DNA from: Solea solea
Taxonomy: Eukaryota; Chordata; Actinopteri; Pleuronectiformes; Soleidae
NCBI RefSeq assembly: GCF_958295425.1
Contig: NC_081136.1
Coordinates: 3,001,811-3,065,810 of the forward strand
Direction of reading: 5' to 3'
Length of the DNA stretch: 64,000 nt
Below, piece by piece: positions 1-12,416 of the stretch; the stretch's first letter is position 1, and each line of letters starts with the position of its first letter. The notes beneath the pieces were generated by a model. The model worked only from the letters and a program-made list of their open reading frames with translations. It was not told the origin of the DNA and did not search any database. The position numbers and the translations under genes were made by a program.

Positions 1-422
1 TTATTTTATATGCATTTAAAGTGACACATTTATTATAATGGCCAGGAAAAAAGGAGTTGCGCTAATGTTGTTGTTGTTATTCACTGCAGTTTTTGGACTG
101 TATAGTAAGGGGTTTTTAAACAAAATCCGTGTCCCTGAATTCACAATTTAATAAGTCAATAACTAAAAAAATGCAAATGCAGATCTGCAGCATGTGTGAG
201 CCACAGTGTGGGCAGAGGGCCTTTGCCTTCATCTCAGACCTTTGATTCTCCTCCTCCTTCATCACAGTCTGAAAACTCCCACAGCAGCGAGACTGTGTCT
301 CCACGTCACGCTCCCAGAAATGATTTACTCTGCCTGTGAACAGAAATAGCTTCTCTTTATTTGGCTTCCATTTCAATCTGTAGCATCTCCTCTCTCTCTC
401 TTTATCTTTCACTCCATCTGGT

Positions 423-423
<1 letters not shown>

Positions 424-457
<34 letters not shown>
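424..457. repeat. (AC)n microsatellite
   Basis: About 17 uninterrupted AC dinucleotides. On the minus strand it reads as a Cys/Val repeat, which creates a false open frame. Confidence 0.95.
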
Positions 458-459
<2 letters not shown>

Positions 460-539
460 GCAGCAGCAGCCGTACCTGCAGTGAAGTCACTCAGTGGGAA
501 GGACCACAAGCCTTAACCCCGGAGAGTGAGGTGGATGAT

Positions 540-720
540 GTTGGGGGGAGGGGGTATTGATCAGATCAGCTCTGCAGCGGTTCACTCCTCTAACACAATA
601 GTGGAAACACCTCAAATTAAAAATCAAGAAGCTAAAAATCACTTGTTTTCTCTATGGACTTTGGTGCAGGGAATCGGCAAACTGCAGTTTCCTGTTGAAA
701 AAAAGGGCTACTTAAGATAG
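540..720. repeat. TIR/foldback element, partial copy
   Basis: Contains the family's right end: a TTTTCTCTATGGACTTTGGT-type core followed by GCAG and then a CAGTTTCCTGTTGAAA block, the same order as in the copies near 8.8 kb and 2.2 kb. The left end is not recognisable. Confidence 0.6.
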
Positions 721-1999
721 ATGAGATAAACCAGCAAAAAATATGTTACGGTATCACACTCTTAAGCAGATGTTTTATTAGGTTACGCTTTTGTTAAGGT
801 CCAGTGCGAAATAATTAGTGACATCTAATGGTGAGACTGCAACACATGGGGACTCTCCTGTTCACCCCTGCACTACGGTGGCCTTCACACACCAGAAATA
901 ATGTCTTTATCGTTCATTCTCCAAAATAAGCTTCTGCAACAGGTCTGTCACATGACGGCACAAAATGGCGTCTTCCATAAAGCAAGGCCCTTGCCTGCAG
1001 TACATATGAAAGGCTTCATTCTTAGGCCACGAAAATAAAGTCATTGTACATGTATACAAACATACTTAGAAGTTTTTACAGTTTTTTGTAGTTTTTTTTC
1101 TGCCAATAAACCCTCCTAAATATTACATACTGGTCCTTTAAGAAGGAAAAATGTGATAATATGCGTGTCAATATCAGTACAGAGACTGATCTTGGGCGTA
1201 TTAAACATGTCAGCCCATATTTATCAAATTGAGAAGCTTAGTCGTACAAATTGAACTGAATAATTATCGGGGGGGGGGGGGGGGCCTGTTGCACCATATT
1301 CTGAAAAACAGCTGTGTAAAAAATAAATCTGTGACACAGCCCACACACAGCCGAGCGACATGGGATTGATTTAGATGTTATTCCATGCAGCCTCTCATGG
1401 ACACCCTTTCACGCTTAATCTCTGTGACACTGAGCATCAAAAATAAAACACTACAGTCATGTTTCACGTGGTTTTTTTCGCTCCAGCCTAAGAACTTGTA
1501 CTGTGTCCAAAAAAAAAATGGGTATAAACATAAAACCAGCAACACTGCCTCTGCATCTGCTCGGATTAAAAGAATAAAACGCCCTAGCAAACACGACTTT
1601 GTGAGAATGATCAGACGGCACGGAATTGAGCCGTGACGCTGTGTGGGGGGGGGGGCGTCATCATGCTACCCATCAGCAGCTTGGTAGATGTTAATGAAAC
1701 GTGATAAAGCTCACTTCGTGTTCTCCAATCAGGAGGCTGCGGCTCCAGCTGTCTGTCTGTCAGCATCACGTCCACATCACCACCAACCACCGCCACCCAC
1801 TGTGGGACCGGGCTAAGTAAAGATCCAAGGTGTGTGGGGGGGGTAGGGGGGGCACTCATGTGGACAGGCCAGAAGAGAAATTAGTAGTTACACTTCCCAA
1901 TTAAATTTAATTCATTATAAAAATATGAGTGGAGAATACATTTGCCACTTTGTGACCGTACAACTCCAAAGTGCAAAAAAAAAAGATGAACAATTTTAG

Positions 2000-2490
2000 C
2001 CCCTGCAGATACAGGAAGTGCTGGTCAACTGCTGCCTCGTTTTTTAAGTTTGTGTCACTGAGGCTAATCTGAGTAAACGATTTCCAACACCAGCGTCACA
2101 AAACAACTTATCTGAACTTACTGATGGAGGCAGCGCTGGATCAACAACTCCTGTGTGCCTCGACGTGAAATCACTGATTTTATCAATGGACTTGATGGCG
2201 GTGAGAGCTGAGAGTGACACAAACGTCAGTTTCCTGTTGATAAATGCTGCCTAACAGAAAGATATAGTGCTAAACACGTTCAGAAAATAACACAGACTTG
2301 AGATTGCATGCAATTTATCAGATGAGCTGTTTGTCAAGTGGCTAAAATGTGTGTTTTTCCTGTTATTTTGCGCCTTCAAATGGCGTTTGAAATCTTTCGT
2401 TTAGATTAACCTCAAACACAAACTTACCAAAAAAAAGACAGCAGTAGTCCAGCAGCTCCTGTGCCCATACAAGACCGTCACTAGTTTGTG
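2000..2490. repeat. TIR/foldback element copies, degraded
   Basis: Two adjoining degraded copies. The first (about 2000-2260) has the internal GGTCAACTGCTGCCTCGTTT block and the ATCAATGGACTT right end followed by CAGTTTCCTGTTGA. The second (about 2290-2490) has the GTTTGAAATCTTTCGTTTAGATTA block and the CCAGCAGCTCCTGTG block. The same blocks recur near 8.7, 29.7 and 54.8 kb. Confidence 0.6.
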
Positions 2491-4095
2491 TCGCGTACAA
2501 AATAAACCAAAACCTTACGAAAAGCCTCCACTCAAAACCCTGATTCGGGTTCTTTCAAAGCCGCATAATTATCCTCAGGTATTAAAGAAAACAAAGCCGT
2601 CCCAGCCGCCGGTGATTCACCGGCATTGTATTTGAGACGTGCAAACTCTCTGCGAGCGAGCGAGTGAATCACTGTCGCCGCCTCGGCCTGGTTTCACCGG
2701 GTATTTAGAGCAATCACGTGTAATTGCTGCAGACATTTCTCTGAAATCATATTCAGACTCTTCAGACCTTTAATTACAATAATAGAGAAGCACCGAAGGT
2801 ATCAATTCACTTTTGAACACGCAGACATTTCTTAGAAATGACCATGGAAGAATACATAATCTGGATTATTCACACAATTTCTTACTACTTTATTAATGAG
2901 GACAGGATTATCCGCTGTAAATGCTATGGCCAAACCTACGAGACCACAGTGTATTTTTTTAGTCGGCTTTTTAATAATCAAACAAATTAGTGGATAATCA
3001 AATTTTCTGAGGCAAAATTATGTTTTTTTTTTTATCTACAGATAGAAATGATAAGAAAATGCCGGTGATAATAATCGTGGGCCTTTTTAACAGCCGCTCT
3101 TTTTTTGCTGTACGTAATTTTGTTCCTTTTTTAATTTAGTGTCAGCAGGGAAAGCATCACATGCACATGTTTTCCAACAACATACAGTGACGCGGGAAGA
3201 CGTGGAAAATGTATTTTTCATTTGCGGTCAAAGATCAATTTCTGACATTTTAACACGAGATACAGCTTTGTTTACGGGGATCGCTCGCTGAAAAGGTCGA
3301 GTCTTCTATACTGTGCCTTTAACATCTTTAAAAATCACTGCCATTAGAGCCGACCACAACTCCCTGAAGGCTCCTGTGAGTGAATGCCAGAGCTTAGCCG
3401 AGTGTTTGCTTGGATACAGAACTCATTAAAAACCACTAAGAGGCAATAAGTTCCAACTTGAATGCTTCGTCCTGAAAGCTTTAATCTTCTTAAAAAGTTG
3501 TGTAGCTTGTGGAAATGAAGGAAAATCTGTCCTAAAGAGCACACACACACTCACTCACTCACTGCGTCACCTCGTCTCCGCACAACCTTCACTGTCAGGT
3601 CACCGTGTCGTCAGGCGGTTACTGTGAGCACCTACAATCAAAGACAATCTGTGACGACGTCAGTGTCCACAAATCACTGGAAGACAGACGGGTTTGCACA
3701 AGGTCAAACACGATTACATGACACTATAGTCACAACAGACTGACAACTGCCTGCCTGCACCTGTTATTGATTAAAATCACAATGGGCTTCTAGGCTGTAC
3801 ATTCAAGTATCACCACACTCGCATTTATAAACACACAGTAGACACCAAGGTTGTAATAGTTTTGGAATTGAGTTTTTTGTAATATAGAGTATTTGCCAGG
3901 TGCAAAATTCAAAAAGGTCATAATACGTATTGTGTCATTAAAAACCCAATAAAAGACGCCAAAAAGATTTTAACCCTTTAATGGCACAGACCCGTGGTGC
4001 ACCCTTGGTAAATTGCCACGGTAATAACACACAACTGCTTATATCATAAAAGAAAATGAAAAATATGAACCTAAAAGTATTACTTATGTATCAAA

Positions 4096-4392
4096 TAGGG
4101 CTGCAACTAACAATTATTTTCATAATCGATTAATCGAGTAATCATAAAATGTCAGAAAACGTTTAAAAAATGTTGATAATGATGATCTCAAGGTCTTGTT
4201 TTTGTCCACAAACCAAAAATGATTCAGTATTTAATGATTCCTCTGTTGTGTTGAGCAAAGAAAATATTCACATTTAAGAAGCTGAAAACGATCCGAAATC
4301 TTGTTTTAATCATGAAAATGCTTCAAACCGATTATCAAAATAGTTGACGATTCATTTAGTAATCGATTAATCGAGTAATCGTTTCAGCTCTA
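4096..4392. mobile_element. hAT-type non-autonomous MITE, complete
   Basis: A 297-bp element that begins TAGGGCTGCAACTAAC and ends GTTTCAGCTCTA, so the termini are imperfect inverted repeats (TAGGGCTG against TAGAGCTG). It is flanked by an imperfect 8-bp target duplication, gtatcaaa and gtatgaat (6 of 8 match), the length hAT transposases make. The interior has no reading frame and is rich in ATCGATTAATCG-type inverted motifs just inside both ends. A second complete copy lies at 28647-28930 and fragments occur near 12.05-12.13 and 15.08-15.43 kb. Confidence 0.85.
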
Positions 4393-5590
4393 GTATGAAT
4401 TCAAATTTACAAAGACGAAAACTAAGCAGTTTTAGTTAGTTATCGGGTTTTGTTTTGTTTTAAACTCTAATTTTTTTATTTATATTTCAGCTGACAAAAA
4501 TGTTTTTCAATTTTAGTTTCCATTCGTCATTATAAAACTATAAAAACCTTGGTAGAGACCAGGTTGAAAAACCCCACAAGTCCCCTGTAACACATAAATA
4601 ATATCAAGGCTATTTTGATGACGTTCATAAAACTGCACAATAACAAACTCATTATGTGGGCGAGCGTCCAAAACTCAGTATCTGTGGCTAAAAAAGGGAA
4701 AACTGGGCTCCGGTCGCCGAATATACAAGATATGATGCGACCCAAAATAGTTTCAATCCGCGCTATTTACAGAGAAAAGGTCGGCTTGACCACGACAAGG
4801 TCAGCGCCCGCGTGTGTTCGAGACGCTTGTATTTCATGACGTGAGTCGCGTTGAGAAAATATGTGACATTTTCTCTGGGAGATAAAAATGGAGACGGGAG
4901 CTGGACGACAACGACTTTATAAACTAATCCTCCTGATGCAGAGAAATCTACTCGACAAGAGTGGAAAAACCATGTGACTTTCTTCTCTTAATGAGGAGGT
5001 GAGATGACTCGTTGACACTCATTAAAATGTAATCAACTTAAAAAAAAAATGAAATGGAGATTAAATTGAATGGATTTTAGATGCAAATTATTCCTAATCC
5101 AGATTTACTTTCTATTTTCTGTGCGTTTTGTGATCAATTGTTTGTTTTTTTGTTGACAGATAATCAGGAAGACAACGCGGACAAAACAGACAAGGAAGGA
5201 CATGGCTCTCAAACTGCAGTGCGTGGACCACCAGTGGGTACGCAAGCTTAGTCTGGTGGTACTTGGGAGGATAATCGGAAATATACTGTTGAACCAGGGG
5301 GTGTGTGATCGGAGTGTGTAGAAAAATTAAACAAATCATCCCACAAAGTTCCAGGAAACTTGATTTTGGGTCGGTTTTCACCTTAGGGGGCGCAATAGAG
5401 CCCTTAAGGAAACTTTCGGGCACTATGAAATAACGCATTTTGGTTTCAAGTGTTTTTATGCACATTAACGCCCTCAAAGATGACCGCAAAGCCACAGAAC
5501 CTTTTAAAGGGCAATCACACACACACACACACAGGAGAGATGAGACGTGAGGCCGACAGCGACACCTGAGCCTGCACAGCTGACACACGC

Positions 5591-5619
5591 AGAGCTCACA
5601 CACACACACACACACACAC
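5591..5619. repeat. (AC)n microsatellite
   Basis: About 13 CA units. Similar shorter tracts lie at about 5515-5532, 5802-5820 and 5943-5980. Confidence 0.9.
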
Positions 5620-5639
5620 GTGTGTCGTGTATCCTTCAT

Positions 5640-5790
5640 AGTGAAGACATTCATTGACATAATGCATTACGTAGCCTCCTCTTACCCTAACCCTAAAACC
5701 AGGTCTTAACCCTGAAAAGGACATTTTTAGGGGTGCCAGAATATCAGGACCAGCTAAAATGACCAAGTTTTTTTGGTCCTCACAAAGATA
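5640..5790. repeat. Dispersed repeat with GGTCCTCACAAAG end
   Basis: Contains a stretch of TTACCCTAACCCTAAAACC followed by GGTGCCAGAATATCAGGACC and a GGTCCTCACAAAG end. Related wording (ACCAGGTTTTGGTCTCCATGAGGAC) occurs at about 16170-16330, so it looks like a dispersed repeat family. The two CCCTAA units are part of it and are not a telomere remnant. Confidence 0.5.
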
Positions 5791-6779
5791 CCCATACAAG
5801 AACACACACACACACACACAGTCACAAACAGCCGTGTCTCTGGTAAATAATGCATGAAAAGGGAGAAGCAGACGACATAGGTGGTTATAGGATCCTCCCA
5901 AAGGAAACAGCGGGTGATTTCCATCCTGTGCCTCCAGTCGTCACACACGCACAGACACACAGACACACACACACACACACTGCTCTGCTCAGCTGACAAA
6001 CAAACGCTGCGTTACGCAACATCTTTCATTTCTCCATACCGCCGCCGACTGTGTCGAGGCGATACGAGAAAATCACAATTACAGGATTTGAGGACAGGAT
6101 TTAATCACAAGGGAAGAAAAATGTGTCCAAAAATGAATATTTATATGTGAATGATAAAGTGCAAATAAAACACGATAAGTCATGTGCACATATTATACTC
6201 ATCAATATGCATAAACGTTGTGTATTATGTATAGTTTTGTTTTGAAATAATTGATGCATCTGTATGTCGAGAGTCTCATGTGCAAAATACACGCATGGTT
6301 TGTTATTTTCCTCTATATTTCTGTATAAATAAAAATGAATAGTTTGTGCATCGTGCACTGGCAAACTGTAAAAGAGTCGAGTTTCACGTTTCATTTCTTA
6401 AATGAATGAAATAAACAAACATTATCCATCAATATGAATAAATGTCTCAGAGTAAATCAAATCATAAACATTCGCATTTGCAATATTAGCGTCTTGTGAG
6501 CAAGAAATATTTTTATCGATACTTATAAACGTCTTGTTTGCACAGTGTGTGTGTGTATTGGTATTTCAAGTAAGGCTTGTATATTTATCATATGGGACAT
6601 TATCAAGTGTTTACTTTAAATATTTCTTTTTTTCCCTGGTAAGGGAGAGTTTAGGGTTGAGGGAAAAAAAATTTTCACTCAGGGGAATTAGGTTTTGTTT
6701 AGTCATCGCCTACGACAGTGTTTGTCAAACTTGTCCTGAGTGTTATTTATAATATTAACACATAGATCTGAACTAAAAC

Positions 6780-6930
6780 ATTGGAAAATAACACTATCTA
6801 CAATGGCACAAACTGACCACAAGAGGCAGCAGTTGGACCAGCACGCCCTGTGTTCTCCCACATGCTAAAAACGCTGATTTTTTCCAATGGGCTTTGGTGC
6901 AGCGAGAGTAAACGTATAAATCTGAACTAA
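6780..6930. repeat. TIR/foldback element, right half
   Basis: Carries the GACCACAAGAGGCAGCAGTT block, GCCCTGTGTTCTC, GCTAAAAACGCTGATTTTT and CCAATGGGCTTTGGTGCAG in the same order as the right half of the copy at 8530-8880. Confidence 0.7.
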
Positions 6931-6954
6931 GACACTGGAAAATAACACTCATCT

Positions 6955-6959
6955 ATATA

Positions 6960-7003
<44 letters not shown>

Positions 7004-7045
7004 TATATATTTATATATATATATCTATATATATATATAATATCA
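6955..7045. repeat. (AT)n tract
   Basis: About 90 bp of almost pure alternating A and T with a few ATC interruptions. It is self-complementary and likely to be length-variable. Confidence 0.95.
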
Positions 7046-7399
7046 CTCCTCATATATAACCTTATAAACATAACCACTATTACGGGAAAACTGCTTGTTT
7101 CAAGCCTAATTATCTGCCAGTGCGGCAAGAAAATGCCACTTAAGTTAGGTTTTCTTGAAACAAGTCAAATTATCTTAAGTATCTTCAGCCTTAATAAGTA
7201 AATAAGTCCAGAAAAAAATGGTGCGATTAGATAAATACAGTGAATTCAAGTCAATTACACACGTACAGAGTGCCTTCTGTGGGTCCCGCCCCACACTTTG
7301 AGAACCAGGACCTAATGTGACCTCTAAGTGACGAGATTGAACAATTCAATCATCATAAAATCAACAGTCGGGCAGAAGGAGGCGACTCTTCACAGTCTG

Positions 7400-7452
7400 A
7401 TCATTAAACTGAATGAATGAGTGAATGAATGAATGAGTGAATGAATGAATCT
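7400..7452. repeat. (GAAT)n tetranucleotide microsatellite
   Basis: Run of GAATGAATGAGTGAATGAAT-type repeats, imperfect, about 13 units. Confidence 0.9.
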
Positions 7453-7640
7453 GCTGGTGCAGCAGATGAAGACGATGATGACATTTCTAGGTCACAGTGA
7501 GACACAGAACACGTCTAATTCAACTGTCCTCGTGTTACTTTGTGTTTTTTGGTTTTTTATTATTTGCCGCCGATGATGATAAGAACACACTTTCAGACAT
7601 TCTTCCACTGCGGCTTGAAGACAAATCATAGCAGGAAGAA

Positions 7641-7668
7641 ACAACAACAACAACAACAACAACAACAA
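7641..7668. repeat. (CAA)n microsatellite
   Basis: Nine CAA/ACA trinucleotides. A similar (CAA)8 tract sits in itfg2 intron 5 at about 12005-12028. Confidence 0.95.
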
Positions 7669-8529
7669 GATGAAGAACATCAACAGGCCCAGAGTTTGAA
7701 TTATTAACGCGCGCAGCAGGAACGCCGCGATAAAACAGCTTCAAAATCCTGCTCATCACGAGTTCCTGCGTCGTTCTCCGAGGTGAGATTAATGTTCCAC
7801 TACAGAAGAGAAGCTCGACTTAAGAGGGGAAATAATAATAAATAACCAGCGGGCGGGATTCACAATCAGTCCCGTTTGTCAGGACGGTGTTTACGGCGGC
7901 AGGGTCTGAACGGAGTCCAGGAGCAAAAGGAAAAAATCCGAGCAGAGGCCGCGTGATTGTGGATAAACGGCCTCCTCCAAAACACACTCCGGTCTTCTCC
8001 GCTCAGTCGAGTGAGTGACTGAATTATATATGTATGTGGTTTTGATTTGGATGCAGCAGTGAGAGGAGGAGAGGCAGGCATTTGCATGAGCATCTGCGGC
8101 TCTGGGATTCAATTTACCGTCTGCACCGATCTAAGCGTCAGCACATTTCACAGGGTTATGGAAAGGAAATGTTTTATTTCACAACAAACACGGCGACGGT
8201 GGAGACAGCGGGAACTCAATTAAGTGCTCCCAAAGAACGGGTGGCTTTAAATGACTTTATATAGACTTTTCTTGACGCGGTGTTCGCCCGTTTATCCTTA
8301 AATATTGTATTGGTGTGCAGTGGCTTTTCTAAGCAAAACAAAAATGGCCTAAAACTACAAAAATCCCACTGGAAATCAACAGAGAACAGAAATCATAGAA
8401 TTCGGTTGCCTCAACATCACATAATCCTCCAAAATGGTCATTTATTTGAATGTTATATTTTTTCGCAAAAGGTTACGCAAAACATGAAGAAGAGCATTAC
8501 GCTCTTGAACCTCACATCATAATGTACGA

Positions 8530-8880
8530 TCTGTGAGGTTTTTCTTAAAAAATGTAGAGCGGCTCACTCCCGCTGCACCAAAGCCTATTGAGAAAACCAG
8601 CAATTTTAAGGTTTTAACATTTAAGGCACACGGACGTTCGCCGATCCACTTCTGCCTCCACCACTGAGTTCCCTTGTGGTATTTTATTAATTCGGCATTT
8701 GAAATCCTTTGTTCGGATTTACAAAAGTGGCACAGACTGACCACAAGGGGCAGCACTTGGACCAGTACCCCCTGTGTTCTCGCACAGGCTAAAAACACCA
8801 GTTTTTTCCAATGGGCTTTTGGTGCAGGAGCGTAAATGGGTCGAAACTTCAGTTTCCCGTTAGAAAACGCAATCTAAAGG
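8530..8880. mobile_element. TIR/foldback element, best-preserved copy
   Basis: The left arm, starting near 8570, reads CTGCACCAAAGCCTATTGAG followed by AAAACCAGCAATTTTAAG. The right arm, reverse-complemented, reads CTGCACCAAAAGCCCATTGG followed by AAAAAACTGGTGTTTTTAGCC. The arms pair imperfectly over more than 40 bp. The interior contains two opposed copies of a GGCAGCA/TGCTGCC-type block. There is no coding capacity, so I call it a non-autonomous terminal-inverted-repeat (MITE or foldback) element. Superfamily is unassigned because the exact ends and target duplication are not clear. Confidence 0.75.
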
Positions 8881-8927
8881 GGGAAAATAAAGGGCAAAAC
8901 TTATACTTAAGTGAGTGTAAAACTTAC

Positions 8928-9070
8928 ACAGGGAGCGCACGGAGCACAATCAGCTGAATAGGACCCGTTTCTGGCGATCTGTTTACATCCCCCGTCCGTG
9001 TGGATGCACTCGTAGCTGTGTTTACAGTCGCCGGCGAGCGCATTGGAAACCTGAGCCCGATGGCGTGAAG
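8928..9070 (-). CDS. Candidate Cys-rich exon of unknown gene
   Basis: A 143-nt open stretch with a good splice acceptor (TTTGTGCTCCCTGCAG) and a perfect donor consensus (GTAAGT). In one frame (2 + 141 nt, ending phase 0) it encodes about 47 residues with six cysteines, including GDCKHSYECIHTDGG and ADCAPCAPC, and third positions are G/C-rich. Just upstream, the same frame reads a hydrophobic LLLLLFVLP run like a signal peptide, but no ATG precedes it before a stop. It lies after the itfg2 poly(A) signal, so it is probably not part of itfg2. No second exon could be linked. It could equally be a chance GC-rich open frame. I do not recognise the family. Confidence 0.3.
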
Positions 9071-9106
9071 CTGCAGGGAGCACAAACAACAACAAGAGGA
9101 GCCTGG

Positions 9107-9129
9107 GAGCAGCAGCAGCAGCAGCAGCC
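9107..9129. repeat. (CAG)n trinucleotide repeat
   Basis: About seven CAG units, just downstream of the itfg2 3' end. On the minus strand it reads as poly-Leu or poly-Ala depending on frame. Confidence 0.9.
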
Positions 9130-9154
9130 TGGGAGACACACGAGGATCACCGGG

Positions 9155-9160
9155 TTTATT
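9155..9160 (-). promoter_or_regulatory. itfg2: itfg2 poly(A) signal
   Basis: AATAAA on the minus strand, about 48 bp after the itfg2 TAG stop. The position fits a very short 3'UTR. No other canonical signal lies closer to the stop. Confidence 0.75.
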
Positions 9161-9207
9161 CACCAAACTATTTACAGCAAGTGTACAGGGGGGAGTGTTG
9201 TCCTGTG

Positions 9208-12200
9208 CTACGTCTGTGAATCCTCATAGAGAACATTGGCCACCAGTGACCTCACTGCTGCCGGGTCCTCGGCATCTGTGGGAGGGAGAACACAAATGTG
9301 GCACAGGTGTGGTGGAGACACTACTCTACTCTCTCTGTGACTCTGAAAACTAGAACATTTGAGAAGGCGTTCTGAACGGTGCCCACTTCTTGGTTTCACG
9401 GCAACGAGTCACATGCAGGAAACGTGCGTCCGATAACAGAGTATTGAGTATCTCGAGTTATATGTTTGTTTTTTTTTAATCAGATTTTACGTTTTTATCA
9501 GTCCGATACGCGACCCAGTTGTTTTCCAATCCCTCGCTTTAATCGTTATATCTTGTGTTTGGGTTGGTGATGTCATCGTTACTGCCCGCTGAGGCTGAGA
9601 TTAAAGATCAAAACAGGAACTTCAGACATTCATCGGGTTTCTTTTTCTTCCTTTTCTTCTTCTTGTTCTATATCTATATACTGTATATATATCTATATAT
9701 AGATATATATATTTATATTATGAGTATATCATATATATACATGAGTATTAATCTATACAATAATTGCAATGCCTTGACTTCAGTGAGGTAAGCACACACA
9801 CAGTCCCAGCCATAACAACAAAATCGGATTTAAAAAACAAAACAAAAACAATGGTACAGAACTGGCATAATCATTTCTTTCGGTATTTTCGGTGGATCCC
9901 TAGTGAAACTCTACCTCTGTGTGTAGAACACTGGTCGATGATTAACTGTGACGTGTGAGTGAGCGGTGAACTAACTCACCGACTCCCAGCGCCTTCATGT
10001 GGTCTCTGAACCCGGGTTTCTCCTCCAGCACTCGCAGCAGGTTGGTGGACTCCATGCGCTCCAGGTTCACCTTCCAGTAGATGTGGATCTTGTTGTTGAA
10101 GCTGACGTAGACGAGGCACGGGCTGTTTTTACCCTCCTTACACGTGTACTGACCTGAAAGCACACGTAAAAACATCATCATTTACATGCATCACAGTGAT
10201 GTGACGTGATGTGAGGAGACGCCCGGTGTGTGTGAATCCTAATGAACACATGAGGAATCCTCTGTAGCCTGAATACTACTACTAACAATAATGACCTATG
10301 TGTAAAATAAATAAATGACAGATGAAACAATCCTAGTTTCCATTACTGCGACACAGCAGGAGGATTTGAAAGGACAGACTGGAGGGGGTTATCTTTAGCT
10401 CACTGCTGCCACCTGCTGGTGTCAGAACGATAGCGTTTGAATGCATGCGAACGACTATGATGTAAACATTTGATGCTGAGGCACGAGGAAACAAAACAAC
10501 TGAACAAAATACAAGAAATAATAACAATTTAAAGCCAAAGGAAACTATAGATGACAGTTTTTTCAGGAATATTTAAATTTGTGCATGTTTAGATTAGGTT
10601 TATTCCATACGTCACCTGTTATTCGCACGTTTTAAGCGTGATTGAGCAAATACTTAAGGAAATTATTTATCCAAGAAACAAAAACAAACAGGATAATTAA
10701 AAAATGACGGCGCGCGTCTCACCTGCACAGAACGCGTTGACGTTCTCGTCGAACTGGAAGCGAACCACGGAGCGGTTGTGGTCGATGATGTACGTCTGAC
10801 CATCCCACGCGCACGCAACCACCTCCTCCCTGCCGTCGCCCTGGAAACCAGACAGACCACGATGAGCGTTTATATTTTCACATACACATTAAACACAAAA
10901 AGGTCAAAATATTTCAAAGTGACAAAACCCTAAATATGGAGATTTTTTAAAAACTCCTTAACCAACTATTCCTCTAAGGCTTGTTATTCCCTTTACCTAA
11001 TTTAGTCCCTTATACCTTTGAATTATTCCCTTATGAGCACTGTGTTTTAAACATGTGACATTCCGCTCGTCTAAAATCTGTTTTTTGTTTTTTTTTCACA
11101 TTGTTATTTTACATATTTGATAAAGCTTAAGGGAAAGGTGATCAAAACACGGCCATGATCTGGGACAGGACCTGTTTTTGAGCAGACGTACCTAATAAAA
11201 TGGCAGGTGAGCGAGTGCATGAACTTACAGTGACGTCGAGCTTCTGCAGCGCAAAGAGCTGATGATCCACCTGCACTGACCACAGCAGCTGCTCCGAGCT
11301 GTTCATCAACTTTAAAGTACCTTTAACAAAACACATGAGAGGTAAAAAAAATAAAAAATACTATGCTGATATTTTACAACTGAAAACTCATAATTAATGA
11401 CTGACCGTCTAAAGTACAGAGAGCGAAGAGGCCACATTTTGAAGATTCCTCTTTCGAACCTGATTTTAAAAAAAAAGAAGCGAGAACTAGTGTCAAAAAT
11501 CATGTTTTAATCAAAAATCTTAAAAGCACCTTACTTGTAATAAACGGTTAAAAATCAAACACAGTACAGTTTTATTTTTTCGTAAAAGGAACGCAGCGCA
11601 AACAAAGAACATGTTTACCGGCACCTTTACTGACGCTGCCGATGAGATGAGTGGAAACGTTCTTGTTGTGTATCCGCCCAGTGGTCAGGTGGAGAACTAC
11701 GTCTCTGGACGGCCCGTCGCTGTGAGCAAAGAAACGAAAGAGTTAAAGCTGAAATTGCCACGTTAAAACTGACCGTAACCAACCTTGAAACTAGCTCAAT
11801 CTGTACAACGTCATGTTCTCTTTGCACTCGCACGTATACCGACAGAGTCTACCTGCCGGGTGTGGCCGGGTCGTCGTCTCCGGAGCCTGACGAGTCCTGT
11901 TGTGTCCAAGAGCAGAGCAGGATTGCGTAGCCGCAGCCAGGCTGAGACACCATCAGCTCCGGTAAACCTTCTGGACCTGGGTTCACCGACAGACTGTCCA
12001 CCTGCAACAACAACAACAACAACAACATGACTCAAACAAACTAGAAAATATTCACATTTAAGAAGCTGAAAAATGACAGAAACGAAAAAATATTCACATT
12101 CAAGAAGCTGAAAAATCGAAGAAATCAGACCTTAAAAGAAGATAGGAATCACATAATGTTGGGTTCTTTTATTTAAACCGAGCCCTATGAATGGATGATA

Positions 12201-12364
12201 TTGAGAACAAGGAGAGTCCAGCGTACCTGTCCCTCCAGAAGCCATTTCTTCAGCAGAACCAGCTGACCTGACCCCAGGTCTGACCCCTCAGTTGGCTCCT
12301 CCCATCGGAAAGCTCGCACCACGCGGTCCGTGTAGCCCACGACCAGCTCACTGCGTCCGTCTCC

Positions 12365-12416
<52 letters not shown>

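Larger units (their letters stand above)
1..8927. other. Non-coding flank left of itfg2, repeat-rich
   Basis: No reading frame in this stretch looks like a real gene; the longer ones are simple-repeat translations or run through transposon copies. It contains several copies of a TIR/foldback element (about 540-720, 2000-2490, 6780-6930, 8530-8880), one complete hAT-type MITE (4096-4392), a copy of another dispersed teleost repeat (about 5640-5790), many (CA)n tracts and an AT-only tract (6955-7045). Two parts look like unique, balanced non-coding sequence that could be conserved: about 2600-2790, and about 7690-8120. If a gene lies to the left, the window does not show it convincingly. Confidence 0.6.

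Noticed and set aside
116..490. 124-aa minus-strand frame with a donor-like CTGCAG/GTACGG at about 475-480
   Set aside because: The frame runs through (AC)n and lacks a start or acceptor. The short segment before the donor has stops in the other frames. No exon partner was found.
5684..5702. Interstitial telomere repeat (CCCTAA)n
   Set aside because: Only about two units, and they are part of a dispersed repeat.
5112..5999. Overlapping minus-strand frames of 80-180 aa with Cys/Val/His runs
   Set aside because: Driven by (CA)n microsatellites and a dispersed repeat. No splice or domain evidence.
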